Shown: positions 8,371 to 16,106 of the stretch, piece after piece
Layout of the letters: every line of letters starts with the position of its first letter
Position numbering within the stretch: position 1 is the stretch's first letter
Source of the DNA: Synergistaceae bacterium
GTDB lineage: Bacteria > Synergistota > Synergistia > Synergistales > Aminobacteriaceae
Length of the DNA stretch: 49,469 bases
Direction of reading: 5' to 3'
Assembly: GCA_017439345.1 (NCBI GenBank)
Contig: JAFSJJ010000014.1
Location: 1-49,469, forward strand
Translations under genes and position numbers: made by a program
Notes under the pieces: generated by a model
Databases searched by the model: none
Seen by the model: only the letters and a program-made list of their open reading frames with translations
Told to the model about the DNA's origin: nothing

Positions 8371-10230
8371 ATGGCATTGGATTATCGTAAGTGTGCGGAA
8401 CAAATCGTTTCTCACATCGGCGGGCGTGAAAATATCGTCCAGGCAGCTCACTGTGCAACACGACTCAGACTCGTAATCAAGGACAACGGCAAAGTCGACA
8501 AGAAAGCACTCGAGAACGTTGACGGCGTTAAAGGCATGTTCGAGAACAACGGACAGTTACAGCTCATAATCGGCACCGGAACTGTCAACAAAGTTTATGC
8601 GGAATTCTTAAGCGTTACGGGCATGACAGAAGCTACAAAAGATGATGTCAAGGCAGCAGCAGCAGCAGGCCAGCCAATCTGGAAGAGAGTTCTAAAAGCT
8701 ATCGGCGACGTTTTTGTTCCTATACTTCCTGCAATCGTTGCTTCAGGTCTCATGATGGGCTTTGTCGAGGCTATGGGCAAAGTTTATCCGGAATTCGCAA
8801 GCACTTCATGGTACGACTTCTTAGACATGGTAGCTAACACGGCATTTGCATATCTTCCTGTTATAGTAGCAATCTCGGCAGCAAGAGTTTTCGGCGGAAA
8901 TACTTTCTTAGGCGCAGTTATAGGCTTGGCCATGATTCACAGCAACTTATTAAACGCTTGGGCAGTAGGCACGACAACTCCCGGCGAGTGGCATTTCGTC
9001 TTCCTGAATTTCGTCATCAGGGTTATGAAAGTCGGCTATCAGGGACACGTTATCCCCGTTATTATTGCAGTCTGGATGATGTGCTCAATCGAGAAATGGC
9101 TTCATAAGCACGTTCCCGAAATGATTGACTTGTTCGTAGTTCCGTTCACTACAGTTTTATTAACTACTTTCTTAACGTTCACGATTATCGGACCCGTATT
9201 CTCTCAGTTAGAAACATGGGTACTTCAGGCAGCTCAAATCCTCGTCAAGAACCCTATAGGCTCAGCTGTAATGGGAGCAATTTATCCTTGGACGGTCGTT
9301 ATGGGACTTCACCACATGTATAACGTTATCGAAGCAGGAATGTTAGCAGTAGAAGGCGGTCTCAATACATGGATGCCCATAGCAAGTGCAGCAAACTTCG
9401 CACAGTTCGGGGCATGTCTCGCAGTAGGTTTCAAGGCAAGACAGCAGCGCACTAAAGTTGTAGCAATTCCTTCATCATTATCAGCAGCATTAGGCATAAC
9501 AGAGCCTGCTATATTCGGAATTAATTTACGTTTCTTCAAGCCCATAGTTGCAGGAATGATCGGCGGAACAGTCGGCGCACTCTACGGGGCATTCACGGGC
9601 ATAGGCGCAAAGGCTTACGGTGTTACGGGCATTCCGGGTTATTTAACTATTGCACAGCCCATGCAGTACACGATTTTGTTAGCTATTTCCGGAGGTATCG
9701 CTTTCGTCTTATCATGGATTATTTGGAAAGAAGATGCTCCCGAAGCTGAAGCAGCCCCCGCACCTGAGGCAGAACCTGAGAAAGTTATGGAGTTCGCAAC
9801 GGTAATCAGCTCATCAGCCGGCGACATAGCACAGTGCACATCAGGTAAAGTTATCCCGTATACAGAAATCCCGGATCCTACATTTGCAGCAGGAACACTC
9901 GGCCAAGGCGTAGGAATTCAACCCGAAGACGAATTTGTTTATGCTCCCATTGACGGCGAAATAAGTTCAGTGGCAGAGAGCAAGCACGCAATCGGAATAT
10001 CAGGAGCTAACGACATGGAAGTATTAATTCACGTCGGCGTTGATACTGTCGAGATGAAGGGCGACGGCTTTGAGGATTTCGTTAAAGAAGGCGACAAGGT
10101 CAAGAAGGGTCAGAAATTAATGAAGTTCGACAGAGAGAAAATCAAGGCAGCAGGACACCCCGACACAGTAGTGTTATTGCTCACGAATTCAGATGACTAT
10201 GAAGGCGTGAAGTTCGGCGAAAACATTTAG
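8371..10230 (+). CDS. PTS transporter EIIBCA, glucoside/sucrose/trehalose family
   Basis: This 619-residue protein contains a whole sugar-specific enzyme II in the order B-C-A. EIIB spans about 1-90 with phospho-cysteine C28 (AAHCATRLR). EIIC spans about 105-455 with about ten membrane segments and the conserved GITEPAIFGINLR loop. EIIA (glucose type) spans about 470-619 with H539 (KHAIG) and phospho-histidine H554 (LIHVGVDTVEMKG). It imports and phosphorylates a sugar using phosphate from HPr. The B domain and the ITEPAIFG motif place it in the glucoside family that includes sucrose, trehalose and beta-glucoside permeases; the exact sugar cannot be told. AGGAGG lies 8 nt before the ATG, and a strong terminator follows. 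Confidence 0.93.
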   Translation: MALDYRKCAEQIVSHIGGRENIVQAAHCATRLRLVIKDNGKVDKKALENVDGVKGMFENNGQLQLIIGTGTVNKVYAEFLSVTGMTEATKDDVKAAAAAGQPIWKRVLKAIGDVFVPILPAIVASGLMMGFVEAMGKVYPEFASTSWYDFLDMVANTAFAYLPVIVAISAARVFGGNTFLGAVIGLAMIHSNLLNAWAVGTTTPGEWHFVFLNFVIRVMKVGYQGHVIPVIIAVWMMCSIEKWLHKHVPEMIDLFVVPFTTVLLTTFLTFTIIGPVFSQLETWVLQAAQILVKNPIGSAVMGAIYPWTVVMGLHHMYNVIEAGMLAVEGGLNTWMPIASAANFAQFGACLAVGFKARQQRTKVVAIPSSLSAALGITEPAIFGINLRFFKPIVAGMIGGTVGALYGAFTGIGAKAYGVTGIPGYLTIAQPMQYTILLAISGGIAFVLSWIIWKEDAPEAEAAPAPEAEPEKVMEFATVISSSAGDIAQCTSGKVIPYTEIPDPTFAAGTLGQGVGIQPEDEFVYAPIDGEISSVAESKHAIGISGANDMEVLIHVGVDTVEMKGDGFEDFVKEGDKVKKGQKLMKFDREKIKAAGHPDTVVLLLTNSDDYEGVKFGENI

Positions 10231-10241
10231 TTATTTATTTC

Positions 10242-10283
10242 AAGAGCCTCTGTGTAAAGCGCAGGGGTTCTTTTTTTTTTTTT
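10242..10283 (+). terminator. Rho-independent terminator after the PTS gene
   Basis: AAGAGCCTCTG pairs with CAGGGGTTCTT (11 bp including two G-T pairs) around a 9-nt loop, followed directly by a run of about 13 T. It ends the HAD-PTS transcript. Confidence 0.9.
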
Positions 10284-10406
10284 ATGGCTGATATGAAGCA
10301 TGGCCGTGAACATACGGATAAATTTATGAAATTAATGAAGGGGGCTATTTCGTAGCTGTAATCTATATTTGTGTGAATAATAAATATTTTTTCCCCGTCT
10401 CCCCTC

Positions 10407-10436
10407 TTGAAAAAAGAAGCGGGGTTAATATATAAT
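10407..10436 (+). promoter_or_regulatory. Promoter of the micro-ORF / RepA-like helicase unit
   Basis: TTGAAA (10407-10412), an 18-nt spacer and a perfect TATAAT (10431-10436). CCCCG (10393-10397) and CGGGG (10420-10424) form an imperfect inverted repeat over the -35/spacer region that could be an operator. The region 10284-10406 between the terminator and this promoter shows no gene. Confidence 0.6.
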
Positions 10437-10511
10437 GTTAGTGGATAAATTTTCTTGCGCGTGAACAGGTGCAAATGGGACTGTAATACGCTCAAATTTT
10501 AATTCTAACAT
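10435..10511 (+). other. Long imperfect inverted repeat in the leader of the helicase unit
   Basis: ATGTTAG (10435-10441) is exactly complementary to CTAACAT (10505-10511), and nested inside TTGCGCGT (10455-10462) matches ACGCTCAA (10488-10495) at 7 of 8 pairs. An RNA starting near 10443 would fold into a long hairpin just upstream of the micro-ORF's Shine-Dalgarno site. I recognise no known riboswitch class. It could be an autoregulatory RNA element, a replication-origin hairpin or a repressor site. Confidence 0.45.
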
Positions 10512-10527
10512 ATAGGAGGATTCTATC

Positions 10528-10605
10528 ATGAATTCACAAAATAAGAACAGTAAAACTACTGATGACAAAATAAATAGAAAGGAGGTGAGAAAAAATGAGC
10601 GATAA
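10528..10605 (+). CDS. 25-residue charged micro-protein overlapping the helicase start
   Basis: An ATG with AGGAGG 8-9 nt upstream opens a 25-codon frame (begins MNSQNKNSKTTDD, Lys/Asn-rich) whose TAA overlaps the first 11 nt of the helicase gene. The helicase's own GGAGGTG site lies inside it, so translation of the two should be coupled. Similarity cannot be judged at this length; it may be a genuine small protein or only a coupling leader. Confidence 0.5.
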   Translation: MNSQNKNSKTTDDKINRKEVRKNER

Positions 10606-11698
10606 TAATTCAATCAGCAACTTAATTTATACGCCTTCAAAGTCAATCACTTATACGCACATAGACTATATCGCCGGATTGTTCCCCAGAGGCGGAATAT
10701 CTGTCGTAGCTGCTGCTTCGGGTACAGGCAAAACATGGTTTATGTTTCACTGCATGATACAGGCAAGTAAAGGCCTTGATGTTTTCGGTAATGAAGATAA
10801 AGCCTACAAGTCACTCTACTTTCACGGTGAGCTGCTGAATGGGGTGTTTGATAACAGATTGCGCGCTACTCAACATTTAGAACCTGACGTTACTAAGATA
10901 GGCATTCTTGACGGTAAAGGGCTAGTAATAGAAGGAAACTGTTCCTGCTCGTTGTCCGAGAAAGACTTTCGGACAATAGTTCATAAAGCCATTCAAGAGA
11001 GTAAGCCAGATGCTGTAATCTTCGATAGTTTTGGGAACTTCAATACAGCCGATGAGAACTCGACTAAGGAAATGACCGAAGTGTTTAAATGGCTGTTAAA
11101 GCTGGCCAATTATTACAAAATAGCCGTGATAGTCGTTCACCACTTGAGGAAAAAGAGTAATAACGACAAAGACAGAAAGCGCACTATGGATGATATATCC
11201 GGAAATTCTGCGATTACGAAATTTAGCAGTGCAGCTTACAATATGGAGAAGTTGAGTGTGTCCTCCTCATCCTCCACCACCAAGACGAAAGTAAGCGTTG
11301 AGCAGGTTAAGACAAGCGACAAGTATCAAGCTCCGTTTATCTTTATCGTAGCTTCAGACGGAGAAGAAGAAGACATGATAACTAATTTTGAAGTCAGAGA
11401 CGCTAATGATGATGAGTTAAGGCCTGTAACTCAGCAGACAATAACTCAGGACAATCAAATCAGGAATATTATACTGCCTGTCGTTAATGCCAAGAATGAA
11501 ATGAGGGCGAGCGACATTATTGTTGAAGTTCATAAAGTCCTCCCGGAAGTTAATGACCGCATTATCAGAGACGTTCTCCTGAAGATGACAAAGCAGGGCG
11601 AAATATTAAGACCAACGAAAGACGGTAGGGAGTTCGTTTACACTCTGCCTGATGATATGAAAGAAAAGCTCAATGCCGTAGGGGCTGCTAATCTTTAA
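10595..11698 (+). CDS. RepA-like AAA/RecA-fold replicative helicase (AAA_25)
   Basis: The 367-residue protein has a RecA-type ATPase core at about 25-250: Walker A AASGTGKT (about 40-47), Walker B in PDAVIFDSFGNF, and the sensor strand IAVIVVHHLRKKS followed by DISGNSAI. This matches the RSF1010 RepA / phage AAA_25 helicase group. The C-terminal about 90 residues (MRASDIIVEVHKVLPEVNDRIIRD) look like a winged helix. Such proteins load or act as hexameric helicases on plasmid, phage or integrative-element origins. GGAGGTG lies 7 nt before the ATG. No integrase, terminal repeats or other replication gene accompany it, so it looks like a remnant or minimal insertion between the PTS and zinc-import loci. 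Confidence 0.8.
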   Translation: MSDNNSISNLIYTPSKSITYTHIDYIAGLFPRGGISVVAAASGTGKTWFMFHCMIQASKGLDVFGNEDKAYKSLYFHGELLNGVFDNRLRATQHLEPDVTKIGILDGKGLVIEGNCSCSLSEKDFRTIVHKAIQESKPDAVIFDSFGNFNTADENSTKEMTEVFKWLLKLANYYKIAVIVVHHLRKKSNNDKDRKRTMDDISGNSAITKFSSAAYNMEKLSVSSSSSTTKTKVSVEQVKTSDKYQAPFIFIVASDGEEEDMITNFEVRDANDDELRPVTQQTITQDNQIRNIILPVVNAKNEMRASDIIVEVHKVLPEVNDRIIRDVLLKMTKQGEILRPTKDGREFVYTLPDDMKEKLNAVGAANL

Positions 11699-11740
11699 CT
11701 TAATCTTAATCTTGTTGGTGGAGGAGGATAATGTTACGCA

Positions 11741-12280
11741 CTAAATACTCCGCCAAAGATTAACGCAAAAATCTGTGAAGCTGCTCACTGTGAAAAATCT
11801 CAACCCAAACGCTATTAACGAGATTAACACGGTCAGCAGCACAAAATTTATTTCACCCCTGCTCATCTGGCCGATTTGCTTTGACATGTGAAATACGTGC
11901 ATTCCTACACTGCGCTTGTTTGGCAATAAAAACGGAACTGTCCCGCAAAATGCATCTTCGAGAATATGCAGAACGCAACCCATGAACCAGAAGCCCGCAC
12001 AGCTCCACACGTCAAGATGAGCGTTAAAGCCGTCAATCAAAGCCGATAATCTGGGTACTATCCACCCCGAACGCGAGAAGCACACACACGCAATTACTAG
12101 CCAGGGTATAAACCAGTGAGTATATCTCCTGTGATAACGATTGCGCCTCTTCCCAAAGAACGTATATTCAGAGCTATCCGGAAACGTGCTGCCCAGAAAG
12201 CTCATCAACGCTGCCAAAGGTGAACCTGTTGCACCTAACACAAATGAAAATGTTGTTATTCTATGTCCTTTACCTGTCAT
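11741..12280 (-). CDS. YdjM-like membrane-bound metal-dependent hydrolase family protein
   Basis: The 179-residue membrane protein matches the YdjM/LexA-binding hydrolase-like family. Conserved polar motifs are HRITTFSFVLGATGSPLAAL, GSTFPDSSE, HRRYTHW and HILEDAFCGTVPFLLP, with His/Asp positioned as in the family, between about four hydrophobic segments. Family function is not well established. Its ATG overlaps the stop of the metal-ABC permease gene by 4 bp (ATGA), so it is the last gene of the znu-like operon and may act in the same process or simply be cotranscribed. Confidence 0.8.
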   Translation of the reverse strand: MTGKGHRITTFSFVLGATGSPLAALMSFLGSTFPDSSEYTFFGKRRNRYHRRYTHWFIPWLVIACVCFSRSGWIVPRLSALIDGFNAHLDVWSCAGFWFMGCVLHILEDAFCGTVPFLLPNKRSVGMHVFHMSKQIGQMSRGEINFVLLTVLISLIAFGLRFFTVSSFTDFCVNLWRSI

Positions 12281-13077
12281 GATATAAATATTTTCACAAG
12301 AATTAATATTATTGTGCTTGAAAGAATTACACTTGCTCCGGCAGGCAGATTAAACACGAACGAGAGAATTAAACCTGATATAAACGCTATGAACGAGATT
12401 AACGCAGATATAATGACTAACGACTTGAAGCCCCTTGCAAAACTCTTAGCACTCACAGCAGGCAGAATAATTATTCCGGAGATTAAAAGCGTTCCCATGA
12501 TACGCATTCCAGTAACTATAATTAATGCAGTCATTAACGAGATTATGAATTGATATAACACTATATTTATTCCCAGCGAGCGCGCGTAGTCTTCGTTGTA
12601 AGTAATCAAGAATAAGCGATTATAAAATATCACGAACGCAAGAATTATTATTATCGAAATTATCACTGCAAAAATTAATTCGTCCTGAGTAATCGCTAAC
12701 ACGCTCCCGAATAGATAACCTGACATGTTAGAACTTTTCCCCGTTACAGATGAGATTATCACCCCGAAAGCCAGAGCAGCACTTGAAGCCAGAGCTATAG
12801 CTATGTCGCCTGAAGTCTTGTATCTCTGAGACACGAACATAATCACGAACGAAGCAAGTATCACAGCCGGTGCAGAAATTATCAGGGCAGGAATATTCAA
12901 AGCAGCAGCCAATGATAACGAAGCAAAGCCTATTTCACTTAAGCCGTGACCAATTAGAGAATAATGCTTTAACACAAGAATTACGCCTAACATTGCAGCA
13001 CAGATAGAAATCAACGAACCTGCTATTAAAGCCCTCTGGACAAATGGATATGTGAACAGCTCTATAATTTCACTCAT
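12277..13077 (-). CDS. znuB: Zinc/manganese ABC transporter permease (ZnuB-like)
   Basis: The 266-residue, highly hydrophobic protein has about eight membrane segments and belongs to the ABC-3 permease family. Recognisable stretches are GVILVLKHYSLIGHGLSEIGFASL near the N-terminus and GMRIMGTLLISGIIILPAVSA in the second half. It forms the inner-membrane channel for a divalent metal delivered by the binding protein encoded upstream. It overlaps its neighbours on both sides by ATGA junctions, giving tight translational coupling. Zinc versus manganese cannot be decided. Confidence 0.9.
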   Translation of the reverse strand: MSEIIELFTYPFVQRALIAGSLISICAAMLGVILVLKHYSLIGHGLSEIGFASLSLAAALNIPALIISAPAVILASFVIMFVSQRYKTSGDIAIALASSAALAFGVIISSVTGKSSNMSGYLFGSVLAITQDELIFAVIISIIIILAFVIFYNRLFLITYNEDYARSLGINIVLYQFIISLMTALIIVTGMRIMGTLLISGIIILPAVSAKSFARGFKSLVIISALISFIAFISGLILSFVFNLPAGASVILSSTIILILVKIFIS

Positions 13078-13682
13078 GATATATTTATCACCCTCGCACC
13101 CTCAATGCCGTTTATATCGCTCTCATCGTGAGTTACCATTAAGACAGCGCACCCATCATCAAGAATTTTTCTCAACACAGCAAATAATATTTCGTGAGCC
13201 TGAACATCAAGACCTGCGCAGGGTTCATCGAGCAATAGCAAATCACCAAGTCCGCAAATTGCACGAGCTATAAATACACGTCTTAATTGACCTCCTGATA
13301 AAGTCGTTAATTGACGTGAGGCAAGTTCGTAAATTCCAAGTTCAAGCATTGCATGTTTCGCACGTTCTTTGTCTTCCTGTGAGTAAAGTAATTTGCCCCT
13401 TCTCTGAGTTCCCGTTAAGACTATCTCATTAACTCTGGCCGGAAAATCCCTGTCAGCTTCTTCAAGTTGAGGGACATATGAAATTTTCGCAGTTCGTTCA
13501 AGAGTTCCGGAACTTAACGGCAGTAACCCTGCAATAGTCTTGATTAACGTGCTTTTACCAGAACCGTTTGAACCTGTGATAAAGACCATTTCACCGGAAT
13601 TCACGCTCAACGAGAAGTCATGAATTATCACTCGTTCAGAATATTTGATTACTGCATTAGTTAATTTTAGTCTTTCAGTCAT
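13074..13682 (-). CDS. znuC: Zinc/manganese ABC transporter ATPase (ZnuC-like)
   Basis: The 202-residue ABC ATPase shows Walker A (GSNGSGKS), Q-loop (SYVPQ), signature (LSGGQLRR), Walker B (LLLLDEPCAGLD) and H-loop (VTHDESD). It is somewhat shorter than typical ZnuC (about 230-250), ending soon after the H-loop and lacking an extended C-terminus. It energises metal import through the adjacent permease. It overlaps the permease by 4 bp and the binding-protein gene by 8 bp. Confidence 0.92.
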   Translation of the reverse strand: MTERLKLTNAVIKYSERVIIHDFSLSVNSGEMVFITGSNGSGKSTLIKTIAGLLPLSSGTLERTAKISYVPQLEEADRDFPARVNEIVLTGTQRRGKLLYSQEDKERAKHAMLELGIYELASRQLTTLSGGQLRRVFIARAICGLGDLLLLDEPCAGLDVQAHEILFAVLRKILDDGCAVLMVTHDESDINGIEGARVINIS

Positions 13683-14496
13683 TAAGAGCCAGCTTCAAGT
13701 TTTCGAGATTTTGCTTCATGATTTCGATATAATCATCACTTTCACCGCAAGCATGAGCAGTATTGAATATTAATATTTCTGTCCCTGTCTGGTCAGCTAC
13801 CCCGCGCGTTATTGCAGAAACTTCATAATCAGAGAATATATATTTAATCCCGTTGTCGCGAATATACTTGATGACTTGTGCGAGTTTTCTTGCTCCAGGC
13901 TCATTTTCACCGTCATAGGCACTTATATAATCAAGTCCGTAGCGTCTCATGAAATATCCAAGCGAGAACTCTCCGGCGAAGACTAAGGCTTTATTCTTTG
14001 GAAGGCTCATAAATTCCCCGTCAAGTTCAGCAAGTTTTTGCAGATATTCTCTAAGATTATCAGCGTAATAATCAGCATTCAATTTGTCGGCCTGAATAAT
14101 TCCCATATAGATATTCATTAACATTGATGAAGCGTTAATTCCGTCAAGCCATATATGAGGGTCATTATTAACGAGTTCTATATTTCTCGAAGCGTCAATT
14201 ATAACGATCTCTTTATTGATTGAGCGGGTTATCTTCTCTGCCCAGTGTTCTAAATATTTTCCTGTGTAAATAAATACGTCATAATCATTGATTGCCTTAA
14301 TGTCCATTGCTGAAGGCTCGAACTCATGAGGCTCTGTGCCGGGTCTGAGCAATAATCTTACATGCCCTGAATTCCCGATTACAGCGCGTGCGAAGTCATA
14401 AACAGGAAACGAACTGCACATGATATTCACATCAGCAAATGCACTTGACGCGAAAATAAATAATAATATGACGGCTGCTTTAAGTTTTATTGACAA
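13675..14496 (-). CDS. znuA: Zinc/manganese ABC transporter substrate-binding protein (ZnuA/TroA-like)
   Basis: The 273-residue protein has a Sec signal peptide (about 1-21, ending SSAFA) and the two-lobed TroA fold with a long central helix. Metal-ligand candidates are H57 (GTEPHEFEPS) and H114 (NDPHIWLD). Where most family members have a third His (HDAF..YF..RYGL), this protein has AGEFSLGYFMRRYGL, with Glu at 176. Some clostridial relatives also vary there. The start is a TTG at 14496, supported by AGGAG 9 nt upstream. It is the first gene of znuA-znuC-znuB-ydjM. No clear Zur operator was found in the short divergent gap to cobU. Confidence 0.88.
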   Translation of the reverse strand: MSIKLKAAVILLFIFASSAFADVNIMCSSFPVYDFARAVIGNSGHVRLLLRPGTEPHEFEPSAMDIKAINDYDVFIYTGKYLEHWAEKITRSINKEIVIIDASRNIELVNNDPHIWLDGINASSMLMNIYMGIIQADKLNADYYADNLREYLQKLAELDGEFMSLPKNKALVFAGEFSLGYFMRRYGLDYISAYDGENEPGARKLAQVIKYIRDNGIKYIFSDYEVSAITRGVADQTGTEILIFNTAHACGESDDYIEIMKQNLENLKLALND

Positions 14497-14537
14497 AATT
14501 CTATACTCCTGAAAATTTTTAGGTTATTATAGCATTC

Positions 14538-15044
14538 ATGTTGATATTTATTTCAGGCTCATCTGGAAGCGGTAAAAGTCTTTACGCTGAACAAAGACTA
14601 ATCGAACTCTCAGGGAATGACTTAGAGAGGGTATATCTTGCTACGTCAAAAATATATGACAACGAAATGAAATCACGGGTTGCACGTCATAGGCTCATGC
14701 GCTCAGGAAAGAATTTTATTACGATAGAGAAAAGCTGCAATCTCTCAGAAATAAATATTAATCACAATTCATGCATATTACTTGAAGACTTGGCTAATCT
14801 GACAGCTAATGAAATATTCGATAATAACTCAGACGGCGGGAAAATCTTCAATGAGATAACGAATATTATCGAACGCTCAAGAAATCTTGTACTTGTTTCA
14901 TGTGAAATATTCTCGGACGGGATTAATTATGATGAACTCACAGAAAATTATATAAGAACCCTTGCAGGACTTCACGTTAAGTTAGCTGCTCTTGCCGATG
15001 AAGTTATAGAAGTCAATGCAGGCTTAATCATTCGCTATAAATAA
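14538..15044 (+). CDS. cobU: Adenosylcobinamide kinase / adenosylcobinamide-phosphate guanylyltransferase (CobU-like)
   Basis: The 168-residue protein begins with a P-loop (ISGSSGSGKSLYAE) and has the CobU-specific YLATSKIYDNEMKSRVARHR stretch, whose His is the candidate guanylylated residue. A C-terminal VSCEIFSDGINYDEL ... LADEVIEVNAGL block matches the family. It activates cobinamide to GDP-cobinamide in late cobalamin assembly or salvage. It is slightly short, and the usual DCLTNL segment reads LLEDLANL, so activity is likely but not certain. No other cobalamin gene is in the window. I see no Shine-Dalgarno; a TATTAT box lies only 7 nt before the ATG, suggesting a nearly leaderless transcript. 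Confidence 0.8.
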   Translation: MLIFISGSSGSGKSLYAEQRLIELSGNDLERVYLATSKIYDNEMKSRVARHRLMRSGKNFITIEKSCNLSEININHNSCILLEDLANLTANEIFDNNSDGGKIFNEITNIIERSRNLVLVSCEIFSDGINYDELTENYIRTLAGLHVKLAALADEVIEVNAGLIIRYK

Positions 15045-15070
15045 ACAGCATATTATATAATTATCACACT

Positions 15071-15592
15071 ATGAACAATCAATCAGGATTAAATAATTTT
15101 GACGTAAATCTCGAAGCCTCAGATTATGAAAACCTCGTAACTCAAATACTTGCGAAAGTTAATATGCTTTCACCGGCAGGATTTGAGCAGCTTATCACTG
15201 ATTTATTAATCCGAATGGGCTATGAAGTCTACAAGAACGCACGCAGACGAACGGCACTGTCAGCAATTCAGGGCATAATCATAGAAGACAGACCCGGCTA
15301 CAATCCGATTTATATCCAGACAAGAAAGCTCGAGAAGGGCAGCATAATCACCAGCTGGAGTATGCAGACATTCGGGGACGCTGTAACACGAAAGGCGGGA
15401 CGGGGCTTGCTTGTAACGAATGCTAATTTCTCAAAGCCTGCTCAGGACTACGCTAAAGAGAAAAAAATAATCCTGATTGACGGAAATATTTTAGCGCGCT
15501 TAATGATAGTTCATAATTTCTGCGTTAATATCCGTGAAGTCGTAGAAATAAAATCTCTTGACCCTAACGCCTTCAAAGACTACGAGAATTAA
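15071..15592 (+). CDS. Mrr-like restriction endonuclease-fold protein, probably degenerate
   Basis: The 173-residue protein has an Mrr-type module: a helix with FEQLITDLLIRMGYEVYKNA, a strand ending in the position of the catalytic QxK (IYIQTRKL), then GDAVTRKAGRGLLVTNANFSKPAQDYA and ILIDGNILARLM, all standard Mrr landmarks. The catalytic Asp region, usually D-G-x-I or GIDGI, reads TALSAIQGIII, with no Asp, and the QAKR motif reads QTRK. It may therefore bind DNA without cutting, or use other residues. It follows cobU by 26 nt. A TATAAT (15056-15061) lies 9 nt before the ATG with no Shine-Dalgarno, consistent with a leaderless message. Confidence 0.7.
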   Translation: MNNQSGLNNFDVNLEASDYENLVTQILAKVNMLSPAGFEQLITDLLIRMGYEVYKNARRRTALSAIQGIIIEDRPGYNPIYIQTRKLEKGSIITSWSMQTFGDAVTRKAGRGLLVTNANFSKPAQDYAKEKKIILIDGNILARLMIVHNFCVNIREVVEIKSLDPNAFKDYEN

Positions 15593-15651
15593 AAAACTCC
15601 CGAGAGCATTTACCCCCGAGAGCCATAAAAAATTTTAGTGAATAAATTTCT

Positions 15652-16074
15652 TTACGCTAACTTTGCTCCCCATTCTTTGCACTCGTTGATAGCTGCGTCA
15701 TCAGGTGTTAAATTAACTTTCAAGCCTTCAGTTACGATTACTGCGCCAGCCTCTTTGCACCTGTCCTCCCAAGTCCTGAGCCATTCGCCGTCGCCCCAGT
15801 CGTATGAGCCGAACACTGCAACTTTTTTGCCTGAGAGAGAGCCTGAAGCCTCAGTGAAGAACGGTTCCATTTCAGCTTCTTCGATGACTTCAGCACCCAT
15901 AGCAGGAGAACCGAACGCTATAACGTCATAATCAGCGAGTTCACTTACTGAAGCCGAACCTACAGTTTTGCATGTTACTTCAGCACCTGCACCCTTTGCG
16001 CCTTCTGCGATTGCGTTTGCCATGATTTCAGTATTTCCTGTTGTTGTTACGTAGACGACTAAAACTTTTGCCAT
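15652..16074 (-). CDS. Flavodoxin
   Basis: The 140-residue protein has the FMN phosphate-binding loop TTTGNTEIMA (about 10-19), the SPAMGAEVIEE loop, and the second isoalloxazine loop GSYDWGDGEWLRTWEDR, typical of short-chain flavodoxins. It is a cytosolic low-potential one-electron carrier that substitutes for ferredoxin when iron is short. GGAGG lies about 10 nt before the ATG. It sits just downstream of the DUF3793 gene on the same strand, and both genes are preceded by the same 19-bp sequence. Confidence 0.95.
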   Translation of the reverse strand: MAKVLVVYVTTTGNTEIMANAIAEGAKGAGAEVTCKTVGSASVSELADYDVIAFGSPAMGAEVIEEAEMEPFFTEASGSLSGKKVAVFGSYDWGDGEWLRTWEDRCKEAGAVIVTEGLKVNLTPDDAAINECKEWGAKLA

Positions 16075-16086
16075 TAGAATATAACC

Positions 16087-16105
16087 TCCAGTTAATAATA
16101 TTTAT
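16087..16105. repeat. 19-bp repeat copy 1, upstream of flavodoxin
   Basis: TCCAGTTAATAATATTTAT here recurs exactly at 16747-16765. Each copy sits immediately upstream of a minus-strand gene (flavodoxin, DUF3793), 12 and 10 nt before the start codon. In copy 1 it includes the start of the Shine-Dalgarno sequence. Confidence 0.9.
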
Positions 16106-16106
16106 T

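Noticed and set aside
15593..15651. CCCGAGAGC repeated twice as a terminator after the Mrr-like gene
   Set aside because: The copies are direct, not inverted, so no stable hairpin forms.
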